Shown one piece after another: positions 51,927 to 60,454 of a stretch of DNA of 64,000 bases. A program made the translations under genes and the position numbers. The stretch comes from Rhizobium binae (GTDB lineage: Bacteria > Pseudomonadota > Alphaproteobacteria > Rhizobiales > Rhizobiaceae). Location of the stretch: the NCBI RefSeq assembly GCF_017357225.1, contig NZ_CP071604.1, positions 3,475,001-3,539,000 on the forward strand, given 5' to 3'. The notes below the pieces were generated by a model, which ran no database searches, was not told the DNA's origin, and saw only the letters and a list, made by a program, of their open reading frames with translations. How positions within the stretch are numbered: the stretch's first letter is position 1; each line of letters begins with the position of its first letter.

Positions 51927-52622
51927 TCAGACGGTCAGATGGCGGCGAGCCTCCTGCGTATCCAGCGTTTCGGCAAGCCCTTCATGCACGATCTCGCCGC
52001 GGTCCATGATGTAGACATAGTCGGCAAGCTCCCGGCAGAAATCCAGATATTGCTCGACAAGCAGGATCGCCATGCCGGTGGAATCGCGGAGATAGCGGAT
52101 CGCCCGGCCGATATCTTTGATGATCGACGGCTGAATGCCCTCGGTCGGCTCGTCGAGCACGAGAATTTTCGGCCGCGTCACCATGGCGCGCCCGATTGCC
52201 AGCTGCTGCTGCTGCCCGCCGGAAAGATCGCCACCGCGCCGTGACAACATCGATTTCAGCACCGGGAAGAGACTGAAGATATCGTCGGGAATGTTGCGGT
52301 CGCGGCGGCCAAGCGGAGCGAAGCCGGTTTCGAGATTTTCCTTGACGGTAAGCAGCGGAAAGATTTCGCGCCCCTGCGGCACATAGCCGATGCCATGCTT
52401 GGCACGGGCAAAGGGCGGCAAGCCGTTCAGCTTGGTATTGTTGAAGGTGACAGTGCCGGCCGACAGCGGGTGCTGGCCGGTGACAGCGCGCAACAGCGAG
52501 CTCTTGCCGACGCCATTGCGGCCCAACACGCAGGTGATCTTGCCCATCTCCGCCTTGATGGAGATACCGCGCAACGCCTGCGCCGCGCCATAATGCAGAT
52601 TTGCGTTTTCGACTGTCAGCAT
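51927..52622 (-). CDS. urtE: Urea ABC transporter ATPase UrtE
   Basis: 231 residues from the ATG at 52622 (start at 52634 is an alternative). LivF-like ATPase: Walker A GRNGVGKSSLLRAV, Q-loop GYVPQGREIFPLLTVKENL, signature LSGGQQQQLAIGRAM, Walker B ILVLDEPTEGIQPSI. The typical UrtE ending LDFCRELADYVYIMDRGEIVHEG is present. With UrtA-D it forms the high-affinity urea importer; the substrate is supported by the adjacent urease operon. Confidence 0.93.
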   Translation of the reverse strand: MLTVENANLHYGAAQALRGISIKAEMGKITCVLGRNGVGKSSLLRAVTGQHPLSAGTVTFNNTKLNGLPPFARAKHGIGYVPQGREIFPLLTVKENLETGFAPLGRRDRNIPDDIFSLFPVLKSMLSRRGGDLSGGQQQQLAIGRAMVTRPKILVLDEPTEGIQPSIIKDIGRAIRYLRDSTGMAILLVEQYLDFCRELADYVYIMDRGEIVHEGLAETLDTQEARRHLTV

Positions 52623-52639
52623 CCGTTCACCCATTCTCA

Positions 52640-53158
52640 TCAGTTCATCAGGCTGCGCCTCAGCGTCTGCAGGGCGTAGTCCTGTTCTTTCGTTCTCTCG
52701 CCGCCGATTTCGGCCACGTCCTCGGCAATGCCAATCAGTTGTTGGCGCTCCTGCATGTCGAGCGCATTTAACCAGAGGTCCCGGAACCGGCGGATCGGAT
52801 CTTCCGGACTGGTGACGTTCTTGGACGCCCACTCGCCGAAAACCAGCACCTCTTCCAGGTCGCTCGGCCGGATGATGCCCTTCATGCGGCTGCGGATGGC
52901 ATCCTTCGCCGCGTCGACATACATCGGCTTCTCCTTGGCAAGGCAGAAGAAAAAGGCCACCGCCGCAATCGCCGGATCGGCGATCGAGGCCAGCGGCGCT
53001 ACCTCGGCCTGCTTGCGAAACTTCCTCCGCTTATAAGCGCCCCGCATGCGCTCAACGGAATCGATGATCTCGTTTCCCGCCTCGCGCACCATCTTAAAAC
53101 GCCAATACCAGATGACCGCGCCGCTGACCGCCGCGACCAGAATACCGAGAAAAGCCAT
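52640..53158 (-). CDS. Hypothetical membrane-anchored protein inside the urt operon
   Basis: 172 residues from the ATG at 53158. One N-terminal helix (AFLGILVAAVSGAVIWYWRF) is followed by a charged region (RMRGAYKRRKFRKQ) and a helical, acidic domain (ADPAIAAVAFFFCLAKEKPMYVDAAKDAIRSRMKG, VLVFGEWASKNVTSPEDPIRRFRDLWLNALDMQERQQLIGIAEDVAEIGGERTKEQDYAL). The repeated helices resemble a tellurite-resistance-B (TerB)-like fold, but I am not certain. It lies between urtD and urtE, 17 bases from urtE, and shares their strand. Confidence 0.65.
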   Translation of the reverse strand: MAFLGILVAAVSGAVIWYWRFKMVREAGNEIIDSVERMRGAYKRRKFRKQAEVAPLASIADPAIAAVAFFFCLAKEKPMYVDAAKDAIRSRMKGIIRPSDLEEVLVFGEWASKNVTSPEDPIRRFRDLWLNALDMQERQQLIGIAEDVAEIGGERTKEQDYALQTLRRSLMN

Positions 53159-53234
53159 GACGAAACCCCGCAATAGACCCCGCTCGTTTTAGAGCGTCTT
53201 CCTTTGTCAGGTTCAAGCCTGGAAGTTGCATTCC

Positions 53235-53990
53235 TCACCTTCCTAGATAATTCTCGATCACCTTCGGATCTGAACTGACGAAATCGATCGATCCCTCCGC
53301 CAGCACCGATCCTTCCGCAAGGCAGGTCACCTTGACGCCAAGGTCGCGGATGAAGCCCATGTCGTGCTCGACGACGACGACCGACCGGGTCTTGGCGATA
53401 TCCTTGAGCAGGATCGCCGTTTCCGCTGTCTCCGCATCCGTCATGCCGGCGACCGGTTCGTCGACGAGCAGCAGCTTCGGCTCCTGGGCAAGCAACATGC
53501 CGATCTCCAGCCATTGCTTCTGCCCGTGCGACAGATTGGCAGCCAGTTCGTCGCGGCGGTGGGTCAGCCGCACGGTTTCGAGAATCTCATCGATACGCGT
53601 CCTGTCTTCGCTCGAAAGCCGGTAGAAGAGCGTCGAAAAAACGGAACGGCGGCGGTTCAGCGCCAGCTCCAGATTGTCCCAGACCGTATGGCTTTCGAAG
53701 ACCGTCGGCTTTTGGAACTTGCGGCCGATGCCGAGCTGAGCGATGTCGGCCTCATCCTGCTTAGTGAGATCGACGGTGCCGTTGAAGAAGACCTCGCCCT
53801 CGTCAGGCCGGGTCTTGCCGGTGATGATATCCATCATCGTCGTCTTGCCGGCGCCGTTCGGGCCGATGATGGCGCGAAGCTCGCCGGGCTCGATGACGAT
53901 CGAGAGCGAATTCAGCGCCTTGAAGCCGTCGAAGGAAACCGAGACGCCGCTGAGATAGAGCACGCTGTTGGGTTTGACGTCGGGGATCAT
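53235..53990 (-). CDS. urtD: Urea ABC transporter ATPase UrtD
   Basis: 251 residues from the ATG at 53990. LivG-like ATPase: Walker A GPNGAGKTTMMDIITG, LGIGRKFQKPTVFESHTVWDNLELAL (UrtD-type QKPTVF), LSHGQKQWLEIGMLL (signature LSHGQKQ as in UrtD) and LLLVDEPVAGM. The LSHGQ form of the signature distinguishes UrtD from other LivG proteins. It begins 6 bases after the urtC stop. Confidence 0.94.
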   Translation of the reverse strand: MIPDVKPNSVLYLSGVSVSFDGFKALNSLSIVIEPGELRAIIGPNGAGKTTMMDIITGKTRPDEGEVFFNGTVDLTKQDEADIAQLGIGRKFQKPTVFESHTVWDNLELALNRRRSVFSTLFYRLSSEDRTRIDEILETVRLTHRRDELAANLSHGQKQWLEIGMLLAQEPKLLLVDEPVAGMTDAETAETAILLKDIAKTRSVVVVEHDMGFIRDLGVKVTCLAEGSVLAEGSIDFVSSDPKVIENYLGR

Positions 53991-53995
53991 GGCGC

Positions 53996-55159
53996 TCACT
54001 CCGCTGCCTGGATTTTCGCTTCGATGCCATCTTCCTCTGCAGCCGGCGCGGCAGCATCGGGGACGGCCTTCCATCTGCCGAGGTGGTGCGCGATAGTGCC
54101 GACGACGCCCTTTGGCAGGAACAGGGTGACGGCGACGAAGAGACCGCCCAACGCAAACAGCCAGAATTCCGGGAAGAGGCCGGTGAAGATCGTCTTGCCG
54201 CCATTGACGAGGATCGCGCCGATGATCGGGCCGATCAGCGTGCCCCGCCCGCCGACCGCCGTCCAGATGACGACTTCGATCGAGTTTGCGGGCGCGAATT
54301 CCCCGGGATTGATGATGCCGACCTGCGACACGTAGAGCGCGCCGGCAATGCCCGCCATCATCGCCGAGACGACGAAGGTGAATAGCTTGAAGTGCTCGAC
54401 CCGATAGCCAAGGAAGCGCGTGCGGCTTTCGGCATCGCGCACGCCGACGAGCACCTTGCCGAACTTCGAGCGCACGATTGCCGAAGCGATCGTCAGCGAC
54501 AGCGCCAGAAAGATCGCGGTCGCGGCAAAGAGGCTTGCGCGCGTGCCGTCTGCCTGGATGTTGAAGCCGAGGATATCCTTGAAATCGGTCATGCCGTTGT
54601 TGCCGCCGAACCCCATGTCGTTTCTGAAGAAGGCCAGTAGCAGCGCATAGGTCATCGCCTGGGTGATGATCGAGAGGTAGACCCCGTTAACACGCGAGCG
54701 GAAGGCAAACCAGCCGAAGACGAAGGCAAGCAGGCCGGGCACGAGGAGCACCATCAGCGCCGCAAACCAGAACTGATCGAAGCCGTACCAGAACCAGGGC
54801 AGCTCCTTCCAGTTCAGGAACACCATGAAGTCGGGCAGGATGGGATCGCCATAGACGCCGCGCGAGCCGATCTGGCGCATCAGATACATGCCCATCGCAT
54901 AACCGCCGAGCGCGAAGAAGGCGCCGTGGCCAAGCGAGAGAATGCCGCAGAAACCCCAGACGAGATCGAGCGCCAGCGCCAGCAGCGCGTAGGTCAGGTA
55001 CTTGCCGAACAGCGCCATGATATAGGTCGGGACGTGCAGCGGATGGGTCGGCCCAGTCGAAAGGTTCAAGACCGGCACGAGAATGGCAACCGCCAGCAGC
55101 AGCGCGACGGCGATTGAGATCCTGCGATCGAGAGACCGGAGAAGGAAGGCCGTTATCAT
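53996..55159 (-). CDS. urtC: Urea ABC transporter permease UrtC
   Basis: 387 residues from the ATG at 55159, which overlaps the urtB stop by four bases (ATGA). LivM-like, with a dozen hydrophobic segments. GKYLTYALLALALDLVWGFCGILSLGHGAFFALGGYAMGMYLMRQIG and VRDAESRTRFLGYRVEHFKLFTFVVSAMMAGIAGALYVSQVGIINPGEFAPANSIEVVIWTAVGGRGTLIGPIIGAI match UrtC closely. It forms the membrane channel with UrtB. Confidence 0.94.
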   Translation of the reverse strand: MITAFLLRSLDRRISIAVALLLAVAILVPVLNLSTGPTHPLHVPTYIMALFGKYLTYALLALALDLVWGFCGILSLGHGAFFALGGYAMGMYLMRQIGSRGVYGDPILPDFMVFLNWKELPWFWYGFDQFWFAALMVLLVPGLLAFVFGWFAFRSRVNGVYLSIITQAMTYALLLAFFRNDMGFGGNNGMTDFKDILGFNIQADGTRASLFAATAIFLALSLTIASAIVRSKFGKVLVGVRDAESRTRFLGYRVEHFKLFTFVVSAMMAGIAGALYVSQVGIINPGEFAPANSIEVVIWTAVGGRGTLIGPIIGAILVNGGKTIFTGLFPEFWLFALGGLFVAVTLFLPKGVVGTIAHHLGRWKAVPDAAAPAAEEDGIEAKIQAAE

Positions 55160-56778
55160 GCTTCCACCGCCCTTCCTTTGAGTGCGAAGAGCCCACGCGG
55201 ACGCTTCTGGATGAAGAGAATGATGAGGACGAGCACCAGGATCTTGCCGAGCACGGCGCCGGCGAAGGGCTCGAGGAACTTGTTGACGACGCCGAGCGAC
55301 AAAGCACCGACCAGCGTGCCCCAAAGATTGCCGACCCCGCCGAAGACGACGACCATGAAGCTGTCGATGATGTAGTTCTGGCCGAGGTTCGGCGAGACGT
55401 TGTCGATCTGCGAGAGCGCCACGCCGGCCATGCCGGCAATGCCGGAGCCGAGCGCGAAGGTGAAGGCGTCGACCCAGCCGGTGCGAATGCCCATCGATGA
55501 GGCCATGCGCCGGTTCTGGGTGACGGCGCGCATCTGCAGACCGAAGGCGGAGCGCTTGAGCAGCATCAGCAGCGCCACGAAGACGACCATCGAGAATACG
55601 ATGATCCAGAGCCGGTTCCAGGTGATGACCAGCCCGCCGAAGTCGAAAGCGCCGGACATCCAGCTCGGATTGCGGACCTCGCGATTGGTCGGGCCGAAAT
55701 AGCTGCGGATCGCCTGCTGGAGGATCAGTGACACGCCCCAGGTGGCAAGCAGCGTCTCCAGCGGCCGGCCATAGAGATAGCGGATCACCGAACGTTCGAT
55801 CACGAGGCCGACGAGGCCGGTGAAAAGGAAGGCGGCCGGCACTGCGAAGGCCAGCGAATAATCGGCAAGCGAGGGAAAGGCCGAGGCGATTGTTTCCTGC
55901 ACTACATAGGTCGTATAGGCGCCGATCATCACCATCTCGCCATGCGCCATGTTGATGACGCCCATGACGCCGAAAGTAATGGCAAGGCCGATCGCCGCAA
56001 GCAGCAGCACCGAGCCGAGCGACAGGCCGTACCAGACGTTCTGAACGACATCCCAGAGGGCCAGATCGCGGTTGATCGTATTGATCTCCGCCTGGATCGC
56101 CGGCTTCAGATCTTCAGGCGCGGTCGCCATCGCCGTCGACAGGATCGTCAGCGCATTCCGGCCGCCGCGCGCGGCGATCGTGTCGATCGCAGCCTTCTTC
56201 TCCTCGATGTCGGTGTCGCTCTTCAGCACCATCACAGCGCGTGCCGCTTCCATCGTCGTTTTGATCTCACCGTCCTTCTCGGCCGACAGAGCCGAATTCA
56301 GGAGATCGAGATTGGCGGGATCGGCGTCTTTGAGCATGCCCTCGGCCGCTGCGAGCCGCGCGGAACGATTCGGGCTCAGCAGCGTCAGCTGGCTCATCAT
56401 CGTCGTGATCGTGGTGCGCAGCGCATTGTTGATCTTGACCTTCGACATCATGTCGGGATCGACCTCGGCCGCCGCCTCACCGGTGATCGGATCGGAATAG
56501 GTAGGCTCGTCTTCCGTGCCGCCCTGCACGAGAACAGGCCCGCCGTCCGAATTGACATAGAGCTGGCCATCAGCGAGCTGCTGCAGGATCTGGCTGACAT
56601 GCGTATCCCCGGAAGCGACGAGCGCCCGGATGGCCGCATCGCGCTCGGGAAAGCCGCCAACGCCAAGCGCATCGACGAGGGCATGCACATCGTCCTCGGC
56701 GCGAAGACCGGCCACCGGAAGCGTCAGCCCCGAGATCAGGCACAATGTCAGAAGAAAAATCTTGATGGCGCGAAACAT
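55156..56778 (-). CDS. urtB: Urea ABC transporter permease UrtB
   Basis: 540 residues. The LivH-like permease occupies the C-terminal 300 residues (LLLAAIGLAITFGVMGVINMAHGEMVMIGAYTTYVVQE and FALGSGIAGMAGVALSQIDNVSPNLGQNYIIDSFMVVVFGG). The first 240 residues are an exported domain with signal peptide, typical of UrtB and absent in branched-chain amino acid permeases: this is a diagnostic sign for a urea transporter. urtC overlaps its end. Confidence 0.94.
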   Translation of the reverse strand: MFRAIKIFLLTLCLISGLTLPVAGLRAEDDVHALVDALGVGGFPERDAAIRALVASGDTHVSQILQQLADGQLYVNSDGGPVLVQGGTEDEPTYSDPITGEAAAEVDPDMMSKVKINNALRTTITTMMSQLTLLSPNRSARLAAAEGMLKDADPANLDLLNSALSAEKDGEIKTTMEAARAVMVLKSDTDIEEKKAAIDTIAARGGRNALTILSTAMATAPEDLKPAIQAEINTINRDLALWDVVQNVWYGLSLGSVLLLAAIGLAITFGVMGVINMAHGEMVMIGAYTTYVVQETIASAFPSLADYSLAFAVPAAFLFTGLVGLVIERSVIRYLYGRPLETLLATWGVSLILQQAIRSYFGPTNREVRNPSWMSGAFDFGGLVITWNRLWIIVFSMVVFVALLMLLKRSAFGLQMRAVTQNRRMASSMGIRTGWVDAFTFALGSGIAGMAGVALSQIDNVSPNLGQNYIIDSFMVVVFGGVGNLWGTLVGALSLGVVNKFLEPFAGAVLGKILVLVLIILFIQKRPRGLFALKGRAVEA

Positions 56779-56889
56779 CTTCTCTCTCGCCTTGATTGTC
56801 GCCGGCCTGGAGGCGCAGCGGTAAGGACGGAGCTTCCGCCCGGATCAGCTCCGGACGGAAGTCTTCAGTCTGTCGACGGATCGAGTGCG

Positions 56890-58182
56890 TCAGGAACCCT
56901 TGCCGCCGCATTTGCCGGTCGCGACATTGAAGTTGCCGCAGTTGAGGGGCTTGCGCCAATCGGAGATCAGGTCCTTGGAGTCGGGCAGGTAATCCGACCA
57001 TTCGTCGCCGACGACGGCAGGCGTCTGCTGGACGATTTCGAACTGGCCGTCGGCCTGGATTTCACCGATCAGCACCGGCTTGGTGATGTGGTGGTTGGGC
57101 ATGACGGTGGCATAGCCGCCGGAGAGGTTCGGAACGGTGACGCCGATGATGTTGTCGAGAACGGCATCGGTGTTGGTGGTGCCGGCTGCCTCGACGGCTT
57201 TGACCCAGGCGTTGAAGCCGATATAGGCGGCTTCCATCGGGTCGTTGGTCACGCGTTTGTCGTTCTTGGTGAACGCATGCCATTCCTTGATGAACTTCTT
57301 GTTGGCCGGGCTTTCGACCGACTCGAAGTAGTTCCAGGCGGCCAGGTGGCCGACGAGCGGCTTGGTATCGAGGCCGGCCAGCTCTTCTTCGCCGACCGAG
57401 AAGGCGACGACGGGAATGTCGGTTGCCTTGATGCCCTGGTTGCCAAGCTCCTTGTAGAAGGGCACGTTGGCGTCGCCGTTGATGGTCGAGACGACGGCAG
57501 TCTTCTTGCCGGCCGAGCCGAATTCCTTGATCTTGGCGACTTCCGTCTGCCAGTCGGAGAAGCCGAATGGCGTATAGTTGACGAGAATGTCTTCCTTCGG
57601 AATGCCCTTGGATTCCAGATAGGCTGCAAGGATCTTGTTGGTCGTACGGGGATAGACGTAGTCGGTGCCCTCGAGCACGAAGCGCTTCACGCCCTCGGTC
57701 TTCATCAGGTAATCGACAGCCGGGATCGCCTGCTGGTTCGGAGCCGCGCCCGTATAGAAGATGTTGCGCGAGGATTCTTCGCCTTCATACTGCACGGGGT
57801 AGAAGAGCAGCGAGTTCAGCTCTTCGAAGACCGGCAGGACGGATTTGCGCGAGGACGACGTCCAGCAGCCGAACACGGCGGCGACCTTGTCCTTTTCGAT
57901 CAGCTCGCGCGCCTTTTCGGCAAAGAGCGGCCAGTCGGACGCCGGATCGACGACGACGGCCTCGAGCTTCTTGCCGAGAAGGCCGCCCTTCTTGTTTTGC
58001 TCGTCGATGAGCATCAGCATGGCGTCTTTCAGCGTGGTTTCGGAAATCGCCATCGTGCCGGAGAGCGAATGCAGCACGCCGACCTTGATGGTGTCATCGG
58101 CTGCGACCGCGCCATGGAAGGCGGCCGAAGCTGCCATGACGGCGCCGAGTGCGGCGCCGGTAAGAATGGATTTGAGATTCAT
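56890..58182 (-). CDS. urtA: Urea ABC transporter substrate-binding protein UrtA
   Basis: 430 residues. Signal peptide with AALGAVMAASAAFHGAVAADD, then DTIKVGVLHSLSGTMAISETTLKDAMLMLIDEQNKKGGLLGKKLEAVVVDPASDWPLFAEKARELIEKDKVAAVFGCWTSSSRKSVLPVFEELNSLLFYPVQYEGEESSRNIFYTGAAPNQQ, the UrtA sequence including the CWTSSSRKS and PVQYEGEE stretches that bind urea. First gene of the urt operon; the gap of about 111 bases to urtB is typical. I could not identify a convincing NtrC/sigma-54 site upstream. Confidence 0.96.
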   Translation of the reverse strand: MNLKSILTGAALGAVMAASAAFHGAVAADDTIKVGVLHSLSGTMAISETTLKDAMLMLIDEQNKKGGLLGKKLEAVVVDPASDWPLFAEKARELIEKDKVAAVFGCWTSSSRKSVLPVFEELNSLLFYPVQYEGEESSRNIFYTGAAPNQQAIPAVDYLMKTEGVKRFVLEGTDYVYPRTTNKILAAYLESKGIPKEDILVNYTPFGFSDWQTEVAKIKEFGSAGKKTAVVSTINGDANVPFYKELGNQGIKATDIPVVAFSVGEEELAGLDTKPLVGHLAAWNYFESVESPANKKFIKEWHAFTKNDKRVTNDPMEAAYIGFNAWVKAVEAAGTTNTDAVLDNIIGVTVPNLSGGYATVMPNHHITKPVLIGEIQADGQFEIVQQTPAVVGDEWSDYLPDSKDLISDWRKPLNCGNFNVATGKCGGKGS

Positions 58183-58325
58183 TTGGTTGATCCCCTCTCT
58201 TGTTCCGCAACAGGCCGGAAACGGAAGTTAACTGTTGCCGAGGGGACTATCGGGCGCTGCAGCGCGAAAACACATACGCAAAATGACGTAGACCAGGGGA
58301 TCAAATGCGCAGACCGAGAAAGCAA

Positions 58326-58354
58326 AGGGCATCCCCGCAAGCCGGGGATGCCCT
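58326..58354 (-). terminator. Intrinsic terminator candidate between urtA region and phosphatase gene
   Basis: Perfect 11-bp stem (AGGGCATCCCC and complement) with a 7-base loop; on the minus strand it is followed by TTTGCTTTCTC. It lies 19 bases after the phosphatase stop (58373), so it probably ends that transcript and separates it from urtA. Confidence 0.7.
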
Positions 58355-58372
58355 CTCGGATCGAGACGGAAA

Positions 58373-60277
58373 TCAGCCGTCGATGGTCAGCGTAACCGCG
58401 GTCGGGCCGTAGGAGAGGCTCGCCCTGTGGCCGGAGATCGTGAACTTGCCGAAGCTGCCGGTGATGCTGCCAGCCTTCAGGATATCAATCTTCGTCCCAG
58501 GCGCCGGGACAAAGCCGTGGGCAAGCGTGACGTCGATGTCGCCGGCCAGCTCCGCTTTACCGGCGACGACAAGCGTGCCGGCGCCGTTTGCGCCGAGCGC
58601 CAGCTTTGCCGTCGTATTGGCGAGCTGCAGATAATCGCCGCCCACGCTCACCGGCTTGTCGGCCGCCACGACGAACGAGCCGCCATTGACGGTCAGCCCA
58701 CCGCTACCGAAGGCCGAGGAGGAGCCGGCGACCAGCACACCTTCTTCCAGCACGGTGCCGCCCGCATAGCTGTTGGCGCCCGACAGCCCGAGAATGCCGC
58801 TGCCGCGCTTCACCAGCTTGCCCTTGCCGCCGATGTCGTTGCGCCAGGTGTCGATCGCATTAAAGCCGCCCTTGGCTGAATCCATCGTCACGGTCACATC
58901 CTGATCGAAGCCGCCATAACCGTCGGCGGCAGCAAACAGGTTGAGGCGGCCGTAACCTTCCGCGTCGTCGAGGAGCGGATAGCCGGAGGCGATTTCCGTC
59001 GTTTTCAGAACCTCGCGGCGCTGTTCGCCATCGAGATAGGGCAGACGCGTTTCGAGCAGCGCTTCGGCGCCCTGCGGCACGCGGGCCGGCTGATCGGTCG
59101 CATGAATCGTCGGCATACCGTAGCTCAGGCGCTCCAGCACATAGGCGCGGTTGGCATCATGATCGGAGAAACGGTCTGCGGCAAGCGGCGCGGAATGAGC
59201 GGCGACTTCGAGCGCGCCCGCATCCTGGACACCCGATTTGGCGATCAGCCATGACTGCGCCTGTGCGTAAGCATCGCTCTTCAGCGCGGCATTATCGGCT
59301 TTGTTCAGATTGTAGACAACAGTCGCCGTGCCGAGCATGCGGCCGCCCATCACGTCGAGCGGAGAATGCATGCCGGCGAGAATGCGATCTTCGCCCAGTT
59401 CGCTGGCGCGCGTGACCATTTCCTGGAAACGTTGCGGCACGAGATAGGCCATGGCGAGCGCATCGCGCCAGGCTTCCGCCGTATGACCGCTCGGGAAGCC
59501 GCCGTCTTCGACCGGCTTGCCGCTCTTGGCGGGCTCGAGCGTCGGAACGACCGAGACGTCCTGGCTCCAGCGATAGGGACGCGCATATTTGAAATAGCGC
59601 TTGGCGGGCTCCGTCGAGCCGTCACCGCTTGCGGCGTTGATGAAGTCGATGGCAAGGCCCATGTCAGGATTGGCATCGGTCTTGTTTTCGGTGTCCGGCT
59701 TGCTGCCGGCGCCGCGATTATTGCCCTTGTCATCGTATTTCACCGTCGTCGCATCGGCCGCCACCTCGGTGATCGTGGTGGTCTGCTTGGAGCCAGCCTT
59801 CCAGGCATCGGTCAACGGGCCGAGGCCGTCGACGATGCTGGCATTCTTGCCGCGCCGGTCGTCGAGATAGGCGGCAACCGCCTGCTCGGCCGTCCGCGCC
59901 TTGGTTGCCTTGACGACATAGGCGATGTTGGCGTCATGGACGAGCCTGTTGACGATCTGGCCGTCGGTCTTGCTGAGAGGAATGCCATCCCAATCGGTCT
60001 TGGCGACCGCCGGGCAATTGTCCTTGGCCGGCGCCTCGACGCCGGCATCGACGAAAGGCGTGCGCGGGGTCCAGACTTCCAGAAAGCCGGAGAGAAGGTG
60101 AACGGCGGCATTGGTGTAAACCGTCGAGAAGCAGGCGTCACCACGTTTGTTGGTGTTTCCGGCCTCAACATAAGGCGCTTTCACCGCCGTGGCCTGCTCG
60201 GCGCCAGCAAGCGACGGAACGATCGAAACGAGGCAGACGAGAGCGGTGCTCAGGCGGAAAAGACTTGAAATAGACAT
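58373..60277 (-). CDS. Exported PAP2/class A acid phosphatase with autotransporter-type strand repeats
   Basis: 634 residues. Signal peptide FRLSTALVCLVSIVPSLAGAEQA; the catalytic core has the three PAP2 motifs in order: KRYFKYARPYRW (K-x6-RP), DGGFPSGHTAE (PSGH) and EDRILAGMHSPLDVMGGR (R-x5-H-x3-D). The last 170 residues (GSGILGLSGANSYAGGTVLEEGVLVAGSSSAFGSGGLTVNGGSFVVA) are autotransporter-associated beta strand repeats, but there is no C-terminal beta-barrel, so secretion by a type V route is not expected. Phosphate or phytate scavenging at the cell surface is a fair guess. Confidence 0.85.
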   Translation of the reverse strand: MSISSLFRLSTALVCLVSIVPSLAGAEQATAVKAPYVEAGNTNKRGDACFSTVYTNAAVHLLSGFLEVWTPRTPFVDAGVEAPAKDNCPAVAKTDWDGIPLSKTDGQIVNRLVHDANIAYVVKATKARTAEQAVAAYLDDRRGKNASIVDGLGPLTDAWKAGSKQTTTITEVAADATTVKYDDKGNNRGAGSKPDTENKTDANPDMGLAIDFINAASGDGSTEPAKRYFKYARPYRWSQDVSVVPTLEPAKSGKPVEDGGFPSGHTAEAWRDALAMAYLVPQRFQEMVTRASELGEDRILAGMHSPLDVMGGRMLGTATVVYNLNKADNAALKSDAYAQAQSWLIAKSGVQDAGALEVAAHSAPLAADRFSDHDANRAYVLERLSYGMPTIHATDQPARVPQGAEALLETRLPYLDGEQRREVLKTTEIASGYPLLDDAEGYGRLNLFAAADGYGGFDQDVTVTMDSAKGGFNAIDTWRNDIGGKGKLVKRGSGILGLSGANSYAGGTVLEEGVLVAGSSSAFGSGGLTVNGGSFVVAADKPVSVGGDYLQLANTTAKLALGANGAGTLVVAGKAELAGDIDVTLAHGFVPAPGTKIDILKAGSITGSFGKFTISGHRASLSYGPTAVTLTIDG

Positions 60278-60454
60278 GGTGATACCTGAAATGGTTGAAG
60301 GAACGGCGGGAGAGTTAGAGGGCTAGTGTGACAGAGCCGCTTCAAAAATATGGCAGTTCAGTGAATCTGCCGGTGCTCCGCCCCTTGCCTTTCTGACCCA
60401 TCCCGCCAAAACTGCTGCGAGACGATAGGCCAACCGGAATGCCGGAAGGAAGAC

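Noticed and set aside
58183..58325. Sigma-54/NtrC promoter before urtA
   Set aside because: No GG-N10-GC pair with proper TGGCAC/TTGC context could be read; nitrogen control is likely but not shown by sequence.
55942..58395. Plus-strand frame of 817 codons across urtB and urtA
   Set aside because: Antisense to two clearly identified urt genes; no domain seen.
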